This document shows positions 18,397 through 26,440 of a stretch of 53,037 nucleotides of DNA, piece after piece. Positions within the stretch are counted from its first letter, which is position 1, and each line of letters starts with the position of its first letter. This DNA comes from Lachnospiraceae bacterium UBA2860 (GTDB lineage: Bacteria; Bacillota; Clostridia; Lachnospirales; Lachnospiraceae), in NCBI GenBank assembly GCA_002350625.1, contig DEFE01000026.1, positions 1 to 53,037 of the forward strand, given 5' to 3'. Below the pieces are notes generated by a model, which saw nothing but the letters and a program-made list of their open reading frames with translations, ran no database searches and was not told the origin of the DNA. Made by a program: the position numbers and the translations under genes.

Positions 18397-18418
18397 GGGA
18401 CGCTGAGCGTCCCTTATT
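18392..18418. terminator. bidirectional terminator between convergent genes
   Basis: A nearly perfect palindrome: AATAAGGGACGC, a TGA loop and its complement. The upstream arm includes the TAA stop of the SGNH gene. A-rich and T-rich ends allow use in both directions. Confidence 0.75.
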
Positions 18419-18449
18419 GCTTCGTGACGAATCGCTGTACAAAGAGCCT

Positions 18450-19799
18450 TCAGGCCGACAGGACGATCACGCCGATGACCTCCTTGCCGGCGGCGGCGAT
18501 GAGATCCAGCTCGTCGGCGATGACGGCGTGGCGGGAGGTCCCGATCTTCTCGAGGAGAATCACGCCGCCGCACGCGCCGAGCGCGCGGATATTTTCCGCG
18601 TTCTCTCCAAGAAGGCCGGCCTCCTCGATCTCTACGGAAGCATCATCATCGAAGGCAGCGTTAAGGCCGTCCGCGCAGCGGCGGAGGTCCTCGGCGGATA
18701 TGTCGCCGGTCAGAAGCAGCGGGCGGTTCGTCCCGCTGTTTTTCAGGAGCTCCGCCGCAGCGAGGAGTCCGGCTTTCTGCGCGCGCGCGCCTTTGCCCGT
18801 GATCAAGGCGAGCTTCTTCATACCGTAGAGCTCCGTGAGCTCGGAGGCGCTCAGCACTTTTCCGGACAGCGCGGCGCCTGCCATGAGGACGAGAAGCGCG
18901 GCGAGCGCGCCGGCAAGGAGCCCCGCAGCCCCGTATTTCATAAGCGTCTTTTTGCTGACCGCGTGCGAAGCGGAGGAGGCCGCCGGCTTTTTCAGCTTCG
19001 CGAGCTGAGAAGTGAGGCGCTCCAGATTGGTGGAGAGCGTATAGGTCTCCTGCAGGAGATTCTCGCTCCGGCTGCCGATCGCGGTGTCCGCATAATAGCC
19101 TTCGTATCTCTCCGCGAGCGTGAGCGTGTGCGCGCCGAGGACTTCTTCGAGGCGCCCGGATTCCTCCGCCAGCTGCGCGAAGATCACGTCCATGAGCTCC
19201 GAAGCTTTAGCCGCGTCCGCGTGGACGACGGTCACGGTGACCGTTCCCCGCGGCACGGAAGAAGACTGCGCCCCTGTCGATGCGGCGTAGGCTGCGGACG
19301 AAGAGATGAGCGGCGTCGTCGAGACGAGCTCGGCGAGATACGCCGGCTCTGTGCCCTCTTTGGCAGCGGTTTCCGTCCAGTCGACGCCATAGGTGAAGAA
19401 GGACGCATAGGCGTCGGCCAGCTGCTCGGCGGCTGCCGGCGACTGCGCGGAGGGCGTGATGACGAAGCTCGCGACGGCCTTGCCGACGCGGGCGGGGTCG
19501 ATCGCCGTCAGCAGCGAAGAGGCGATATAGGCGCGCTTCTCCGTGAGAAGGGCTTCCGTCCTTTCCGTGAGGGAGGTCAGACTCTCGTAATCCCTCTCGT
19601 AGGCCGCAAGCGCCTCCTCGTAGGCCTCCGCCCCGCCGCTGTCTGGCCCGGCGCCATCGCCGCGCCGGTACGTGATGAAGACGGCTGCGGCGCAGCATAT
19701 GAGTCCCAGAATAAAGATGAGATACCATTTTTTTAAGGCGGCCCGGAAGAGATCCCTGCTTGAGATCTCGCGGCGGATGCTGTCATGTGATGGATGCAT
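18450..19799 (-). CDS. Wzz-like chain-length protein fused to a degenerate kinase-like domain
   Basis: A 449-residue polysaccharide co-polymerase-like protein. Transmembrane helix 1 is at about 24-43 (WYLIFILGLICCAAAVFI). A long periplasm-side helical region follows, then helix 2 (AAGLLAGALAALLVLMAGA, near 305). About 120 cytoplasmic residues remain. That tail resembles the CpsD/Wzc P-loop fold at its end (GGVILLEKIGTSRHAVIADE, then VIGVIVLSA), but where a Walker A motif should be it reads LLLTGDISAEDLRR with no GK[ST]. The start at 19799 has AGAGGA upstream. It overlaps the end of the Wzy-like gene by 17 bases, so the two are translated as a pair. Confidence 0.75.
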   Translation of the reverse strand: MHPSHDSIRREISSRDLFRAALKKWYLIFILGLICCAAAVFITYRRGDGAGPDSGGAEAYEEALAAYERDYESLTSLTERTEALLTEKRAYIASSLLTAIDPARVGKAVASFVITPSAQSPAAAEQLADAYASFFTYGVDWTETAAKEGTEPAYLAELVSTTPLISSSAAYAASTGAQSSSVPRGTVTVTVVHADAAKASELMDVIFAQLAEESGRLEEVLGAHTLTLAERYEGYYADTAIGSRSENLLQETYTLSTNLERLTSQLAKLKKPAASSASHAVSKKTLMKYGAAGLLAGALAALLVLMAGAALSGKVLSASELTELYGMKKLALITGKGARAQKAGLLAAAELLKNSGTNRPLLLTGDISAEDLRRCADGLNAAFDDDASVEIEEAGLLGENAENIRALGACGGVILLEKIGTSRHAVIADELDLIAAAGKEVIGVIVLSA

Positions 19800-20967
19800 A
19801 GTCCCAGTCCTCTCTTTCGCGTGTTCGTCCGCCGACGGCGTGCGCGGCGGCGATCCAGAAGATATTATAGTGCAGCATGAGAATCCGGTCATCGATGAGA
19901 CCGTGAACGGCAAGAAGCAGGAAAATAAACAGAAGCTCATAGCGGCGGGCCCGGAGCATCGCGGCGAGCGCGCACACGATGACGACGAGCGCGAGCGCGG
20001 CGGCGATGATGCCGTACCGCTGCAGGAAACTCACATACATGTTGTCGACATAGAGGTAATCGCCTGTCTGCGGGAGGCCGTTCTCGTTGAGGCCGTAGCC
20101 GACCCAGCGCACATTCCGCCCGAGGAGCCCCGCCCCGAAGCGGGTGAGGGACTGCCGGCCGTATTCCAGCCTGCGCCCGAGGAGCGCGTTCAGCCGGTAC
20201 ATCCAGCGCACGGAGCCGTTAAAGGTCACGGTCAGAAAGATGCTGAGGAGCGCGCACGCCGGCCACAGAGGTATGATGAGAGAAAAGAGCGGATGAAGCG
20301 CGCGGACGAGCGCCGGAAAAAGCCGCGCGATGAGGAAGAACGCGATGAGGATGAGCGTCAGGATAAAGGAGAGACGCCCGTCCGTCTTCACGAAGATAAA
20401 GCCCGCGCCCGCGGCGAGCGCGGGGTAGGCGATGAGCGGCGCGCGCCTGCCGTGTGCGGCGAGGAACAGCGCGGACACTTCAAAGAAGAACACACCCGGG
20501 TAGAGCGCATAGAGAAAGCCGAGATACTCGCGGTGATTTTTGCGGTTCACCTCGACCCGCTTGTAATTGAGGATCACCCCCGCATAGCCGCTCAGGATGA
20601 TGAACAGAAGGACCCCCAGAATGACGACGGCCGCAAATGTAAACAGCCGGCGCATGGAGACGTTTCGCCCGAAGAAGATGAGAAGAAACGGAAATGCCGT
20701 CCACACCGTTCCGATGCGGAGCGCATTTGCGGCGATGACGAGCACCGCGGCAAGGACGAGCGCGCTCCCCGGAGAAATCGTGCCGGTCATGTATTCGCGC
20801 GCGCAAAGAATGAGTACAAGAACAAGGAGAATCGCGTTTAAGCGGCTCTCCGAGGGAAGCATGCCTTTATAGAAGGATGTCTGCAGCACGGCGATCACGA
20901 GGTAGACGAAGAGGACGATGAAGTACGGCACGTCTCCCGCGGCGCGGCGCCGGATGATTTCGTTCAT
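19783..20967 (-). CDS. O-antigen/polysaccharide polymerase-like membrane protein
   Basis: A 394-residue protein with about ten hydrophobic segments and a large extracytoplasmic loop near residues 260-310 (NALLGRRLEYGRQSLTRFG). This arrangement is typical of Wzy/EpsG-like polymerases or O-antigen ligases, which are too divergent to separate by eye. It lies with a Wzz-like protein, which supports a polymerase. The ATG at 20967 has no ribosome site. A TGGTATAAT extended -10 ends so close that the predicted first transcribed base is the A of ATG, so the mRNA may be leaderless. Confidence 0.72.
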   Translation of the reverse strand: MNEIIRRRAAGDVPYFIVLFVYLVIAVLQTSFYKGMLPSESRLNAILLVLVLILCAREYMTGTISPGSALVLAAVLVIAANALRIGTVWTAFPFLLIFFGRNVSMRRLFTFAAVVILGVLLFIILSGYAGVILNYKRVEVNRKNHREYLGFLYALYPGVFFFEVSALFLAAHGRRAPLIAYPALAAGAGFIFVKTDGRLSFILTLILIAFFLIARLFPALVRALHPLFSLIIPLWPACALLSIFLTVTFNGSVRWMYRLNALLGRRLEYGRQSLTRFGAGLLGRNVRWVGYGLNENGLPQTGDYLYVDNMYVSFLQRYGIIAAALALVVIVCALAAMLRARRYELLFIFLLLAVHGLIDDRILMLHYNIFWIAAAHAVGGRTREREDWDYASIT

Positions 20968-20973
20968 AGGAGC

Positions 20974-20982
20974 ATTATACCA
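20974..20982 (-). promoter_or_regulatory. extended -10 promoter of the Wzy-like gene
   Basis: TGGTATAAT on the minus strand. Seven bases past the hexamer is base 20967, the A of the start codon. No clear -35. Confidence 0.6.
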
Positions 20983-21039
20983 TACGGAGCGGCTTCTTTG
21001 AGACCGGAATTCCGGACTCTCCTTTTAACGGCCGAAACA

Positions 21040-21048
21040 TGCTATAAT
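21040..21048 (+). promoter_or_regulatory. extended -10 promoter of the polysaccharide operon
   Basis: TGCTATAAT on the plus strand, 29 bases before the TTG start at 21078. It drives the long plus-strand glycosyltransferase run divergently from the Wzy/Wzz pair. No clear -35. Confidence 0.65.
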
Positions 21049-21077
21049 AAACGAAAAATCAGGGAGGAATGTCCGCT

Positions 21078-22181
21078 TTGTGTAGAGAAGCACCTCTGAT
21101 CAGTTTTATCATACCGGCCTACAATGAGACGGCTGAGAATCTGAAGCGCTGTGTGGGCAGTGTGCTTGAGGCCGCGGAAAATGATGTTGAAGTTCTTGTC
21201 ATCGACGATGGCTCGGAAGCATTTCCGGAGACGGAAGCGTTTGCACCAGAAGGGGCGGAGGACGGGCGCCTCCGCGTGTTCCATGCGCCGCATCAAGGCG
21301 TCTCGGCGGCGCGGAACCGCGGGCTCAAGGAGGCGCGCGGCAGATGGATCGCGTTCGCCGATTCGGACGACGCGATGGCGGAGGGATTCCTCTCCCTCTT
21401 AAAGCCCCTCCTCACGGCGGAGACGGCGGACATCGTCGTGTATGACAGTTACAGGGAAACCATGGAGACGCCCGGCGCGAAAAAAAGCGGTCACGGTGAA
21501 TCCGCCGGGACGCCCGGCGCGGCGAGGGAGCATGTCCGCCTGCTGCCGTACGCTAAAGAGGGAACCATGGCGGAGGATCTGCGGCGGCATTTTCTTCTGG
21601 ATACGCTGGCCGGCGGCTTCCAAAGGACCGGCGCGCCGATGCTGGCGGCGGTCTGGAACAAGGTGTTCCGCGCGGATTACCTGCGCGCGCACGCCCTTCT
21701 CTTCCCGGAGGCGCTTAAGGTTGCCGAGGACACGATCTTTGTCCTTGATGCGCTCACGGCCGCGGAGGCGGAGATTTACTACCTGCCGCAGCCGCTTTAC
21801 GTCCGCACGATCCGCATGAACTCGGCGATGCACAGGTATCAGCCGTACATCCGGGAGAACGACCGGATCTTCATCCGGAAGCTGAGAGCGCTGTTTAAAG
21901 ACCGGAGGCAGGATCCGGATGTGCGGGAGGCGCTGAAAAAACGCTATGTGCTCTGCACGCTCGGCGTCCTGAAATATGATTTTGTCCATCCGGACAGGCC
22001 GGGAGGCGATGGCGCGCGGGTCCGCGGAATGCGGGAGCTCATGCGCGAAAAACCCTACGGCCCCGCCGTGAGAGCGGCGCAGCTTTCCTCATTCCGCAGG
22101 GCGGACCGGGCGCGCATCGTGCTGCTTAGGCTGCGCGCATTTCACACATTGCTCATCCTCGAAAGGAGGCTGTTAAAGTGA
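21078..22181 (+). CDS. family 2 glycosyltransferase
   Basis: A 367-residue GT-A fold glycosyltransferase. The N-terminus is LISFIIPAYNETAENLKRCV, followed by VLVIDDGS, GVSAARNRGL and the metal-binding FADSDDAM. An unusual insertion after about residue 125 is followed by AAVWNKVFRADYL and the acceptor-side helices. It transfers a sugar from a nucleotide sugar to a growing lipid-linked glycan in the cytoplasm. TTG at 21078 is preferred: GGGAGG lies 10 bases before it, but only 1-2 bases before the ATG at 21069. It is the first gene after the divergent promoters and overlaps the next gene by GTGA. Confidence 0.88.
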   Translation: MCREAPLISFIIPAYNETAENLKRCVGSVLEAAENDVEVLVIDDGSEAFPETEAFAPEGAEDGRLRVFHAPHQGVSAARNRGLKEARGRWIAFADSDDAMAEGFLSLLKPLLTAETADIVVYDSYRETMETPGAKKSGHGESAGTPGAAREHVRLLPYAKEGTMAEDLRRHFLLDTLAGGFQRTGAPMLAAVWNKVFRADYLRAHALLFPEALKVAEDTIFVLDALTAAEAEIYYLPQPLYVRTIRMNSAMHRYQPYIRENDRIFIRKLRALFKDRRQDPDVREALKKRYVLCTLGVLKYDFVHPDRPGGDGARVRGMRELMREKPYGPAVRAAQLSSFRRADRARIVLLRLRAFHTLLILERRLLK

Positions 22182-23362
22182 AGCTGAAAGAAGGCGCGAA
22201 GCGCATCCTCGCGCACATCCCTTTAAAGCATATGATTCTCTTTGAGAGCAATCCGGATTTTGCGGATAACACCTGGCCGCTCTATCTGGAGCTGAAAAAG
22301 AGACTGCCGTCCTGTCAGATGGTCTGGATCGTGCAGTCCGAAGAGGGAAGCGTGTCCGCGAGCCGCTCCTACAGGGACGTGCGGGAGAAGGGCCTGGACA
22401 CCGTGATCTACGCGCACCCTGTGTCCATGCGCGAAAAACTGAGAAAGAAATACTTTTTCCGGAGGGCCGCCGCGATTATCTTCTGCAACCGCAGGCAGAG
22501 AAAACGGGACCCCCGGCAGCTGTCGTTGTTTCTATGCCACGGCAGCAAGACTAAAAAGACGGAGGGGATCTACGAGCTGGGCGATTACGCCGATTTCGTG
22601 GAGGTTCAGTCGCATTTCTTCGACGGGATCATCGAGACCGAATACGGCCTTTCCGAGTCGCAGCTGGTTTACCACGGCTATCCGCGCTGCGACGCCTTCT
22701 ACAGGGAGGAGCCGGCACAGCTCCGGAAAAAGCTGCTGAAGGATGCGGACGGCCGCTTCCTGATCTGGCTGCCGACCTTCCGCGCGCAGGAGGTGGGCCG
22801 GACGGACGCGGATGACGGCCGCTACGCCGCGCTCGGCATCCCGCTCTTCTACGACAGGGAGTCTCTGAAGGCTTTTGACCGGTATCTTAGGGACCGCGGC
22901 CTCTACGTCGTCTATAAGCCCCATCCGGTGCAGGATGTCCGGGGACTTGTGTCCGAAAAGCTGACGAATCTCATCCTCATCACGGACGAGACGCTGAGAA
23001 GAGCGGACCTGCAGCTTTACGAGGTCATCGCCGCATCGGAGGCGCTCATCACGGATTATTCCTCGGTGTTCTTCGACTACCTGCTGCTCGACCGGCCGAT
23101 CGCGACGACGACGGACGACATCGAGAGCTGGAAAGAGGGCAGGGGTTTTGCATTTGATCTGGAATCCATGTATAATAAGGCGACCTGCCGCGTGCCGGAT
23201 CAGGAGGCGCTTTATGCATTTACGGAAGGCGTCATCAAAGGGGAAGACCCTTATGCGGAGGGCCGCCGGGAAGTGCGGGATCTGACGAATCTCCATCAGG
23301 ACGGAAAGAGCGCGGAGCGCGTGGCGGATTTTGTCATCGGGAAGCTCACGCGGAAACAGTGA
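22178..23362 (+). CDS. CDP-glycerol glycerophosphotransferase family protein
   Basis: A 394-residue TagB/TagF-type GT-B enzyme that would transfer glycerol-phosphate (or a related polyol-phosphate) from a CDP-activated donor to a glycan or teichoic acid-like polymer. Family marks are NTWPLYLEL, CHGSKTKKT, the KPHP motif (VVYKPHPVQD) and ITDYSSVFFDYLLLDRPI, where Asp/Ser residues hold the donor phosphate. The GTG start has AAAGGAGG 8 bases upstream and overlaps the previous stop as GTGA. The next gene encodes a TagD-like cytidylyltransferase that could make its CDP-glycerol donor. Confidence 0.9.
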   Translation: MKLKEGAKRILAHIPLKHMILFESNPDFADNTWPLYLELKKRLPSCQMVWIVQSEEGSVSASRSYRDVREKGLDTVIYAHPVSMREKLRKKYFFRRAAAIIFCNRRQRKRDPRQLSLFLCHGSKTKKTEGIYELGDYADFVEVQSHFFDGIIETEYGLSESQLVYHGYPRCDAFYREEPAQLRKKLLKDADGRFLIWLPTFRAQEVGRTDADDGRYAALGIPLFYDRESLKAFDRYLRDRGLYVVYKPHPVQDVRGLVSEKLTNLILITDETLRRADLQLYEVIAASEALITDYSSVFFDYLLLDRPIATTTDDIESWKEGRGFAFDLESMYNKATCRVPDQEALYAFTEGVIKGEDPYAEGRREVRDLTNLHQDGKSAERVADFVIGKLTRKQ

Positions 23363-23369
23363 GGGCAGC

Positions 23370-23810
23370 ATGGACAAAAAACCATACAGGATCGGTTACA
23401 CGCAGGGCGTCTACGACATGTTTCACGTCGGGCACTTAAACCTCCTGCAAAATGCGAAGAAGCAGTGCGACAGACTGATCGTCGGGGTCAACTCGGACCG
23501 CCTCGTCATGGAGTACAAACACAAAAAGCCCGTGATTTCAGAAGAGAACCGGCTGCGCATCGTCGAAAATATCAAGGCCGTGGACGAGGCCGTGATCGTG
23601 GACACGCTTGACAAGCTGAGCGCCTACCGGCAGCTCGGCTTTGACGCGGTTTTCATCGGCGACGACTGGAAGGGCAACGCGCGGTGGGCGCAGACGGAGA
23701 AGGATCTCGCGCCGTACGGCGCGCAGGTCGTGTATCTCCCGCACACGCCGGACATTTCCTCCACGGGGCTCAGGATCATCCGGGAGGACTCGGTCGGGGA
23801 GGACGCCTAA
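23370..23810 (+). CDS. tagD: glycerol-3-phosphate cytidylyltransferase-like protein
   Basis: A 146-residue nucleotidyltransferase. The HxGH signature is in GVYDMFHVGHLNLL (H19, H22), and the second signature ISSTGLRII lies near the end. It is expected to form CDP-glycerol from CTP and glycerol-3-phosphate. The family also includes ethanolamine-phosphate and other cytidylyltransferases. The ATG at 23370 follows the previous stop by 7 bases with GAGGG just upstream. Placement next to the CDP-glycerol transferase supports the glycerol assignment. Confidence 0.85.
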   Translation: MDKKPYRIGYTQGVYDMFHVGHLNLLQNAKKQCDRLIVGVNSDRLVMEYKHKKPVISEENRLRIVENIKAVDEAVIVDTLDKLSAYRQLGFDAVFIGDDWKGNARWAQTEKDLAPYGAQVVYLPHTPDISSTGLRIIREDSVGEDA

Positions 23811-23820
23811 AGGATAAGAT

Positions 23821-24870
23821 ATGCTGAATACGCTGAAGAAACAAGTCCGGCATCTGCGCCGGTGGAAGAAATACGTGTGGGACGACCGGGAGGACTTTCC
23901 GGTCTCTTTTCCCGAGAAGCTGCGCTGGGCGCTGAAGGGATTCTCTGTCAACGAATCCGTCTGGTACAAGCTGAAAGAAAATGGCACAGGGGAGTACATC
24001 TCCGAATTCGAGCGGCTCGATACGCGGCAGATCAACGGCTCGTACCGGCTGCTCCTCGATGACAAGCTCGTGTTCGAGGAGCTCTTCTCGAAGTACACGC
24101 GCGTCCCGGTCAATTACGCCTGGATCAGCGACGGGGAGATCTACCCGCTGCACGGCGCCGCCATTTCCGAAGAAAATCTGCTTCCTTTCCTTAAGGACGT
24201 TAAGAAGAGCGTCCTCAAGTGGACGGGCAGCGGCGGCGGTTCGGATACCTATGTGTTCGACGCGTCCGGGGAGGACATCCTCGTGAACGGGCAGGCCGCG
24301 GACGAAGAAGCGGTGCGGAAGCTTTTCGGGCGGAAGGGAGAGGCGCTTCTTTGCGAGTACATCACGCAGTCGGCTTTTTCGGCCGCGCTCTACCCGCATG
24401 CGACCAACACGATCCGGCTCGTCTGCGCGAAGAAAAAGGGAGAGAAGAGGGCGCATTTCATCTCCGCGATTCAGCGGATCGGCAGCGACGACAGCATTCC
24501 CGTCGACAACGCGAGCGCGGGCGGCATGACCGCCTCAATCGATCCGGAGACGGGGCGCCTCGGGCCGGCCATCGCGAAGCTCGGGCGCATGGAGCGGCGC
24601 ATGATGCCGTTTTCTTATCATCCGGATACGGGCGGGCAGATCGAAGGGGCTGTTATTCCGGGCTGGACAAAGCTCAAAGAGGAAATGGAGACACTGACGA
24701 ATGCGCTGCCGTATCTGAAACTGGTGGCCTGGGACATTCTGCTTACCGATGACGGCTACGCCGTGATTGAGGGGAACGCCTCCACGGGCTTCGGGATCTT
24801 CCAGGTAGAGCACGGCGTGCGGCATAAGGCCCTCGGCGACCTGATCCGCAGCTACGGTATCATCAAGTGA
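23821..24870 (+). CDS. sugar-transfer-associated ATP-grasp protein A
   Basis: A 349-residue ATP-grasp protein of the type found in polysaccharide clusters (ATPgrasp_ST). The C-terminal half has HATNTIRLV, DNASAGGMTASID, the P-DTG segment SYHPDTGGQIEGAVIPGW and the metal-binding end YAVIEGNASTGFGIFQ, with E and N as likely Mg ligands. ATP-grasp enzymes join a carboxylate to an amine or thiol, so an amide-type change to the glycan or its precursor is plausible. The real substrate is unknown. It follows tagD by 10 bases and precedes the flippase by 1 base. Confidence 0.82.
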   Translation: MLNTLKKQVRHLRRWKKYVWDDREDFPVSFPEKLRWALKGFSVNESVWYKLKENGTGEYISEFERLDTRQINGSYRLLLDDKLVFEELFSKYTRVPVNYAWISDGEIYPLHGAAISEENLLPFLKDVKKSVLKWTGSGGGSDTYVFDASGEDILVNGQAADEEAVRKLFGRKGEALLCEYITQSAFSAALYPHATNTIRLVCAKKKGEKRAHFISAIQRIGSDDSIPVDNASAGGMTASIDPETGRLGPAIAKLGRMERRMMPFSYHPDTGGQIEGAVIPGWTKLKEEMETLTNALPYLKLVAWDILLTDDGYAVIEGNASTGFGIFQVEHGVRHKALGDLIRSYGIIK

Positions 24871-24871
24871 C

Positions 24872-26431
24872 ATGGCTAAAAACTCGCGTACGAAAAATTC
24901 CATCCTGAATCTTCTGACCGGCTTCGGCGGGGAATTTCTCGTGATCATCCTCAAATTCGTGACGAGGATGGTCTTCATCGCGACCCTCGGCAAGGCCTAT
25001 CTGGGCATCAACGGCCTGTTCTCGGATATTCTGCAGATGCTGTCGCTCACGGAGCTCGGCTTTGACACGGCGATGAACTACAAGCTGTACAAGCCGATCG
25101 CCGAGGGGGACATGAAGCGGCTCCGCGCGCTCATGCGCTTCTACAAAACCGTGTACCGCGTGATCGGCATCGCGATCCTCGTGCTCGGGCTCGGGCTCAT
25201 TCCTTTCCTGCATTTTCTCATTCGCGACTATGATACGCTGGACAAGCTCGGCATCAACGGGCCGCTGATCTTCGTCCTGTTCCTGCTGCAGTCCGTGTCT
25301 TCCTACACCTTTTTCGCCTACAGGAGCGCGCTCATGCGCGCCGCGCAGAAAGGATATGTCCTTAATGTCATCGGCTATTTCGTCGATATCGCCACGAATC
25401 TGATCCAGATCACGATCCTTTATTTCCTGCGCAATTTCCTTCTCTACACGGCGGCTGTCGTTCTGATGAACATCGTGAAGAACACGGTGAACGCCGCGGT
25501 GACGGCGCGCTATTTTCCGGATGTCTTTAAAAAGGGAGAGGAGAAGCTTTCCCGTGAGGAGGTCGTCGACACCTTTAAGGACTGCGGCGCGCTCTTTATC
25601 TACAAACTCAACAGCGTCGTCTTAAAGGCGACGGACAACGCCGTGCTGAGCATCTTTATCGGCCTTTCGATCGTCGGCGTGTATTCCAACTATCTGATGC
25701 TGTACACGACGCTCAAAAAAGTGCTGAACAAGTTCTACGCGTCCGTCAAGGCCAGCATGGGCGATCTGTTCAGTACATCCGATATGGACAGGAAGTACCG
25801 CTTCTTCGGCATCATGAATTACATCACCGTCATTCTCTACGGCACGGCCTGCGTCGGCATCGCCGTCGTCGCGGACGAGATCGTGGAGAGCATGGCGGGG
25901 GGAAGTTATCTGATTCCGCAGCCCTTTGCCCTTCTGGTCGGCATCGAGCTTTTGTTCGCGGGCCTTAAGACAAATCTCGGACAGATCCGCAATATCACCG
26001 GCGTGTTCAGACAGATGTGGTTCAGGCCCGCGATCGGCGCGCTCGTCAATATCGCCGTCTCTGTGGCCACGGTACAGCGCTTCGGCATATACGGGGTCAT
26101 CATCGGGACGATTACGGCCGATCTGACGACGAACTTCATGGTGGATCCCCGGATCATTCATAAGTACAGCTTTAAGAATTACCGCCCGGTTTCCGACTAC
26201 TACAAGAGAAACGGGCTTTATCTCCTTCTCCTTGCCGCTGTCGGCGCCGGGGACTACGCGCTTTCGAGGTGCTTCCTCTACGGGCACGGCTGGTTCTCGG
26301 TGATCGTACACATGGCCCTGTGCGGCGTCACCGTGCCCGCCGCATTTCTCCTTGTGTACAGGAACACGGAGGAGAGCAGGTATCTGAGAAAGAAAGCGGC
26401 CGGTATATGGAGAAAGATGCGCAGGAAGTGA
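24872..26431 (+). CDS. Wzx-like polysaccharide flippase
   Basis: A 519-residue membrane protein of the MOP superfamily with about 12-14 hydrophobic segments. The N-terminus NLLTGFGGEFLVIILKFVTRMVFIATLG is typical of polysaccharide export proteins (Wzx/RfbX). It should move the lipid-linked repeat unit across the membrane. The ATG lies 1 base after the preceding stop (TGACATG), so translation is probably coupled. Similar ATP-grasp genes flank it on both sides. Together with the initiating transferase and the Wzy-like protein it completes a Wzx/Wzy-type pathway. Confidence 0.9.
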   Translation: MAKNSRTKNSILNLLTGFGGEFLVIILKFVTRMVFIATLGKAYLGINGLFSDILQMLSLTELGFDTAMNYKLYKPIAEGDMKRLRALMRFYKTVYRVIGIAILVLGLGLIPFLHFLIRDYDTLDKLGINGPLIFVLFLLQSVSSYTFFAYRSALMRAAQKGYVLNVIGYFVDIATNLIQITILYFLRNFLLYTAAVVLMNIVKNTVNAAVTARYFPDVFKKGEEKLSREEVVDTFKDCGALFIYKLNSVVLKATDNAVLSIFIGLSIVGVYSNYLMLYTTLKKVLNKFYASVKASMGDLFSTSDMDRKYRFFGIMNYITVILYGTACVGIAVVADEIVESMAGGSYLIPQPFALLVGIELLFAGLKTNLGQIRNITGVFRQMWFRPAIGALVNIAVSVATVQRFGIYGVIIGTITADLTTNFMVDPRIIHKYSFKNYRPVSDYYKRNGLYLLLLAAVGAGDYALSRCFLYGHGWFSVIVHMALCGVTVPAAFLLVYRNTEESRYLRKKAAGIWRKMRRK

Positions 26432-26440
26432 GGACTGAAC

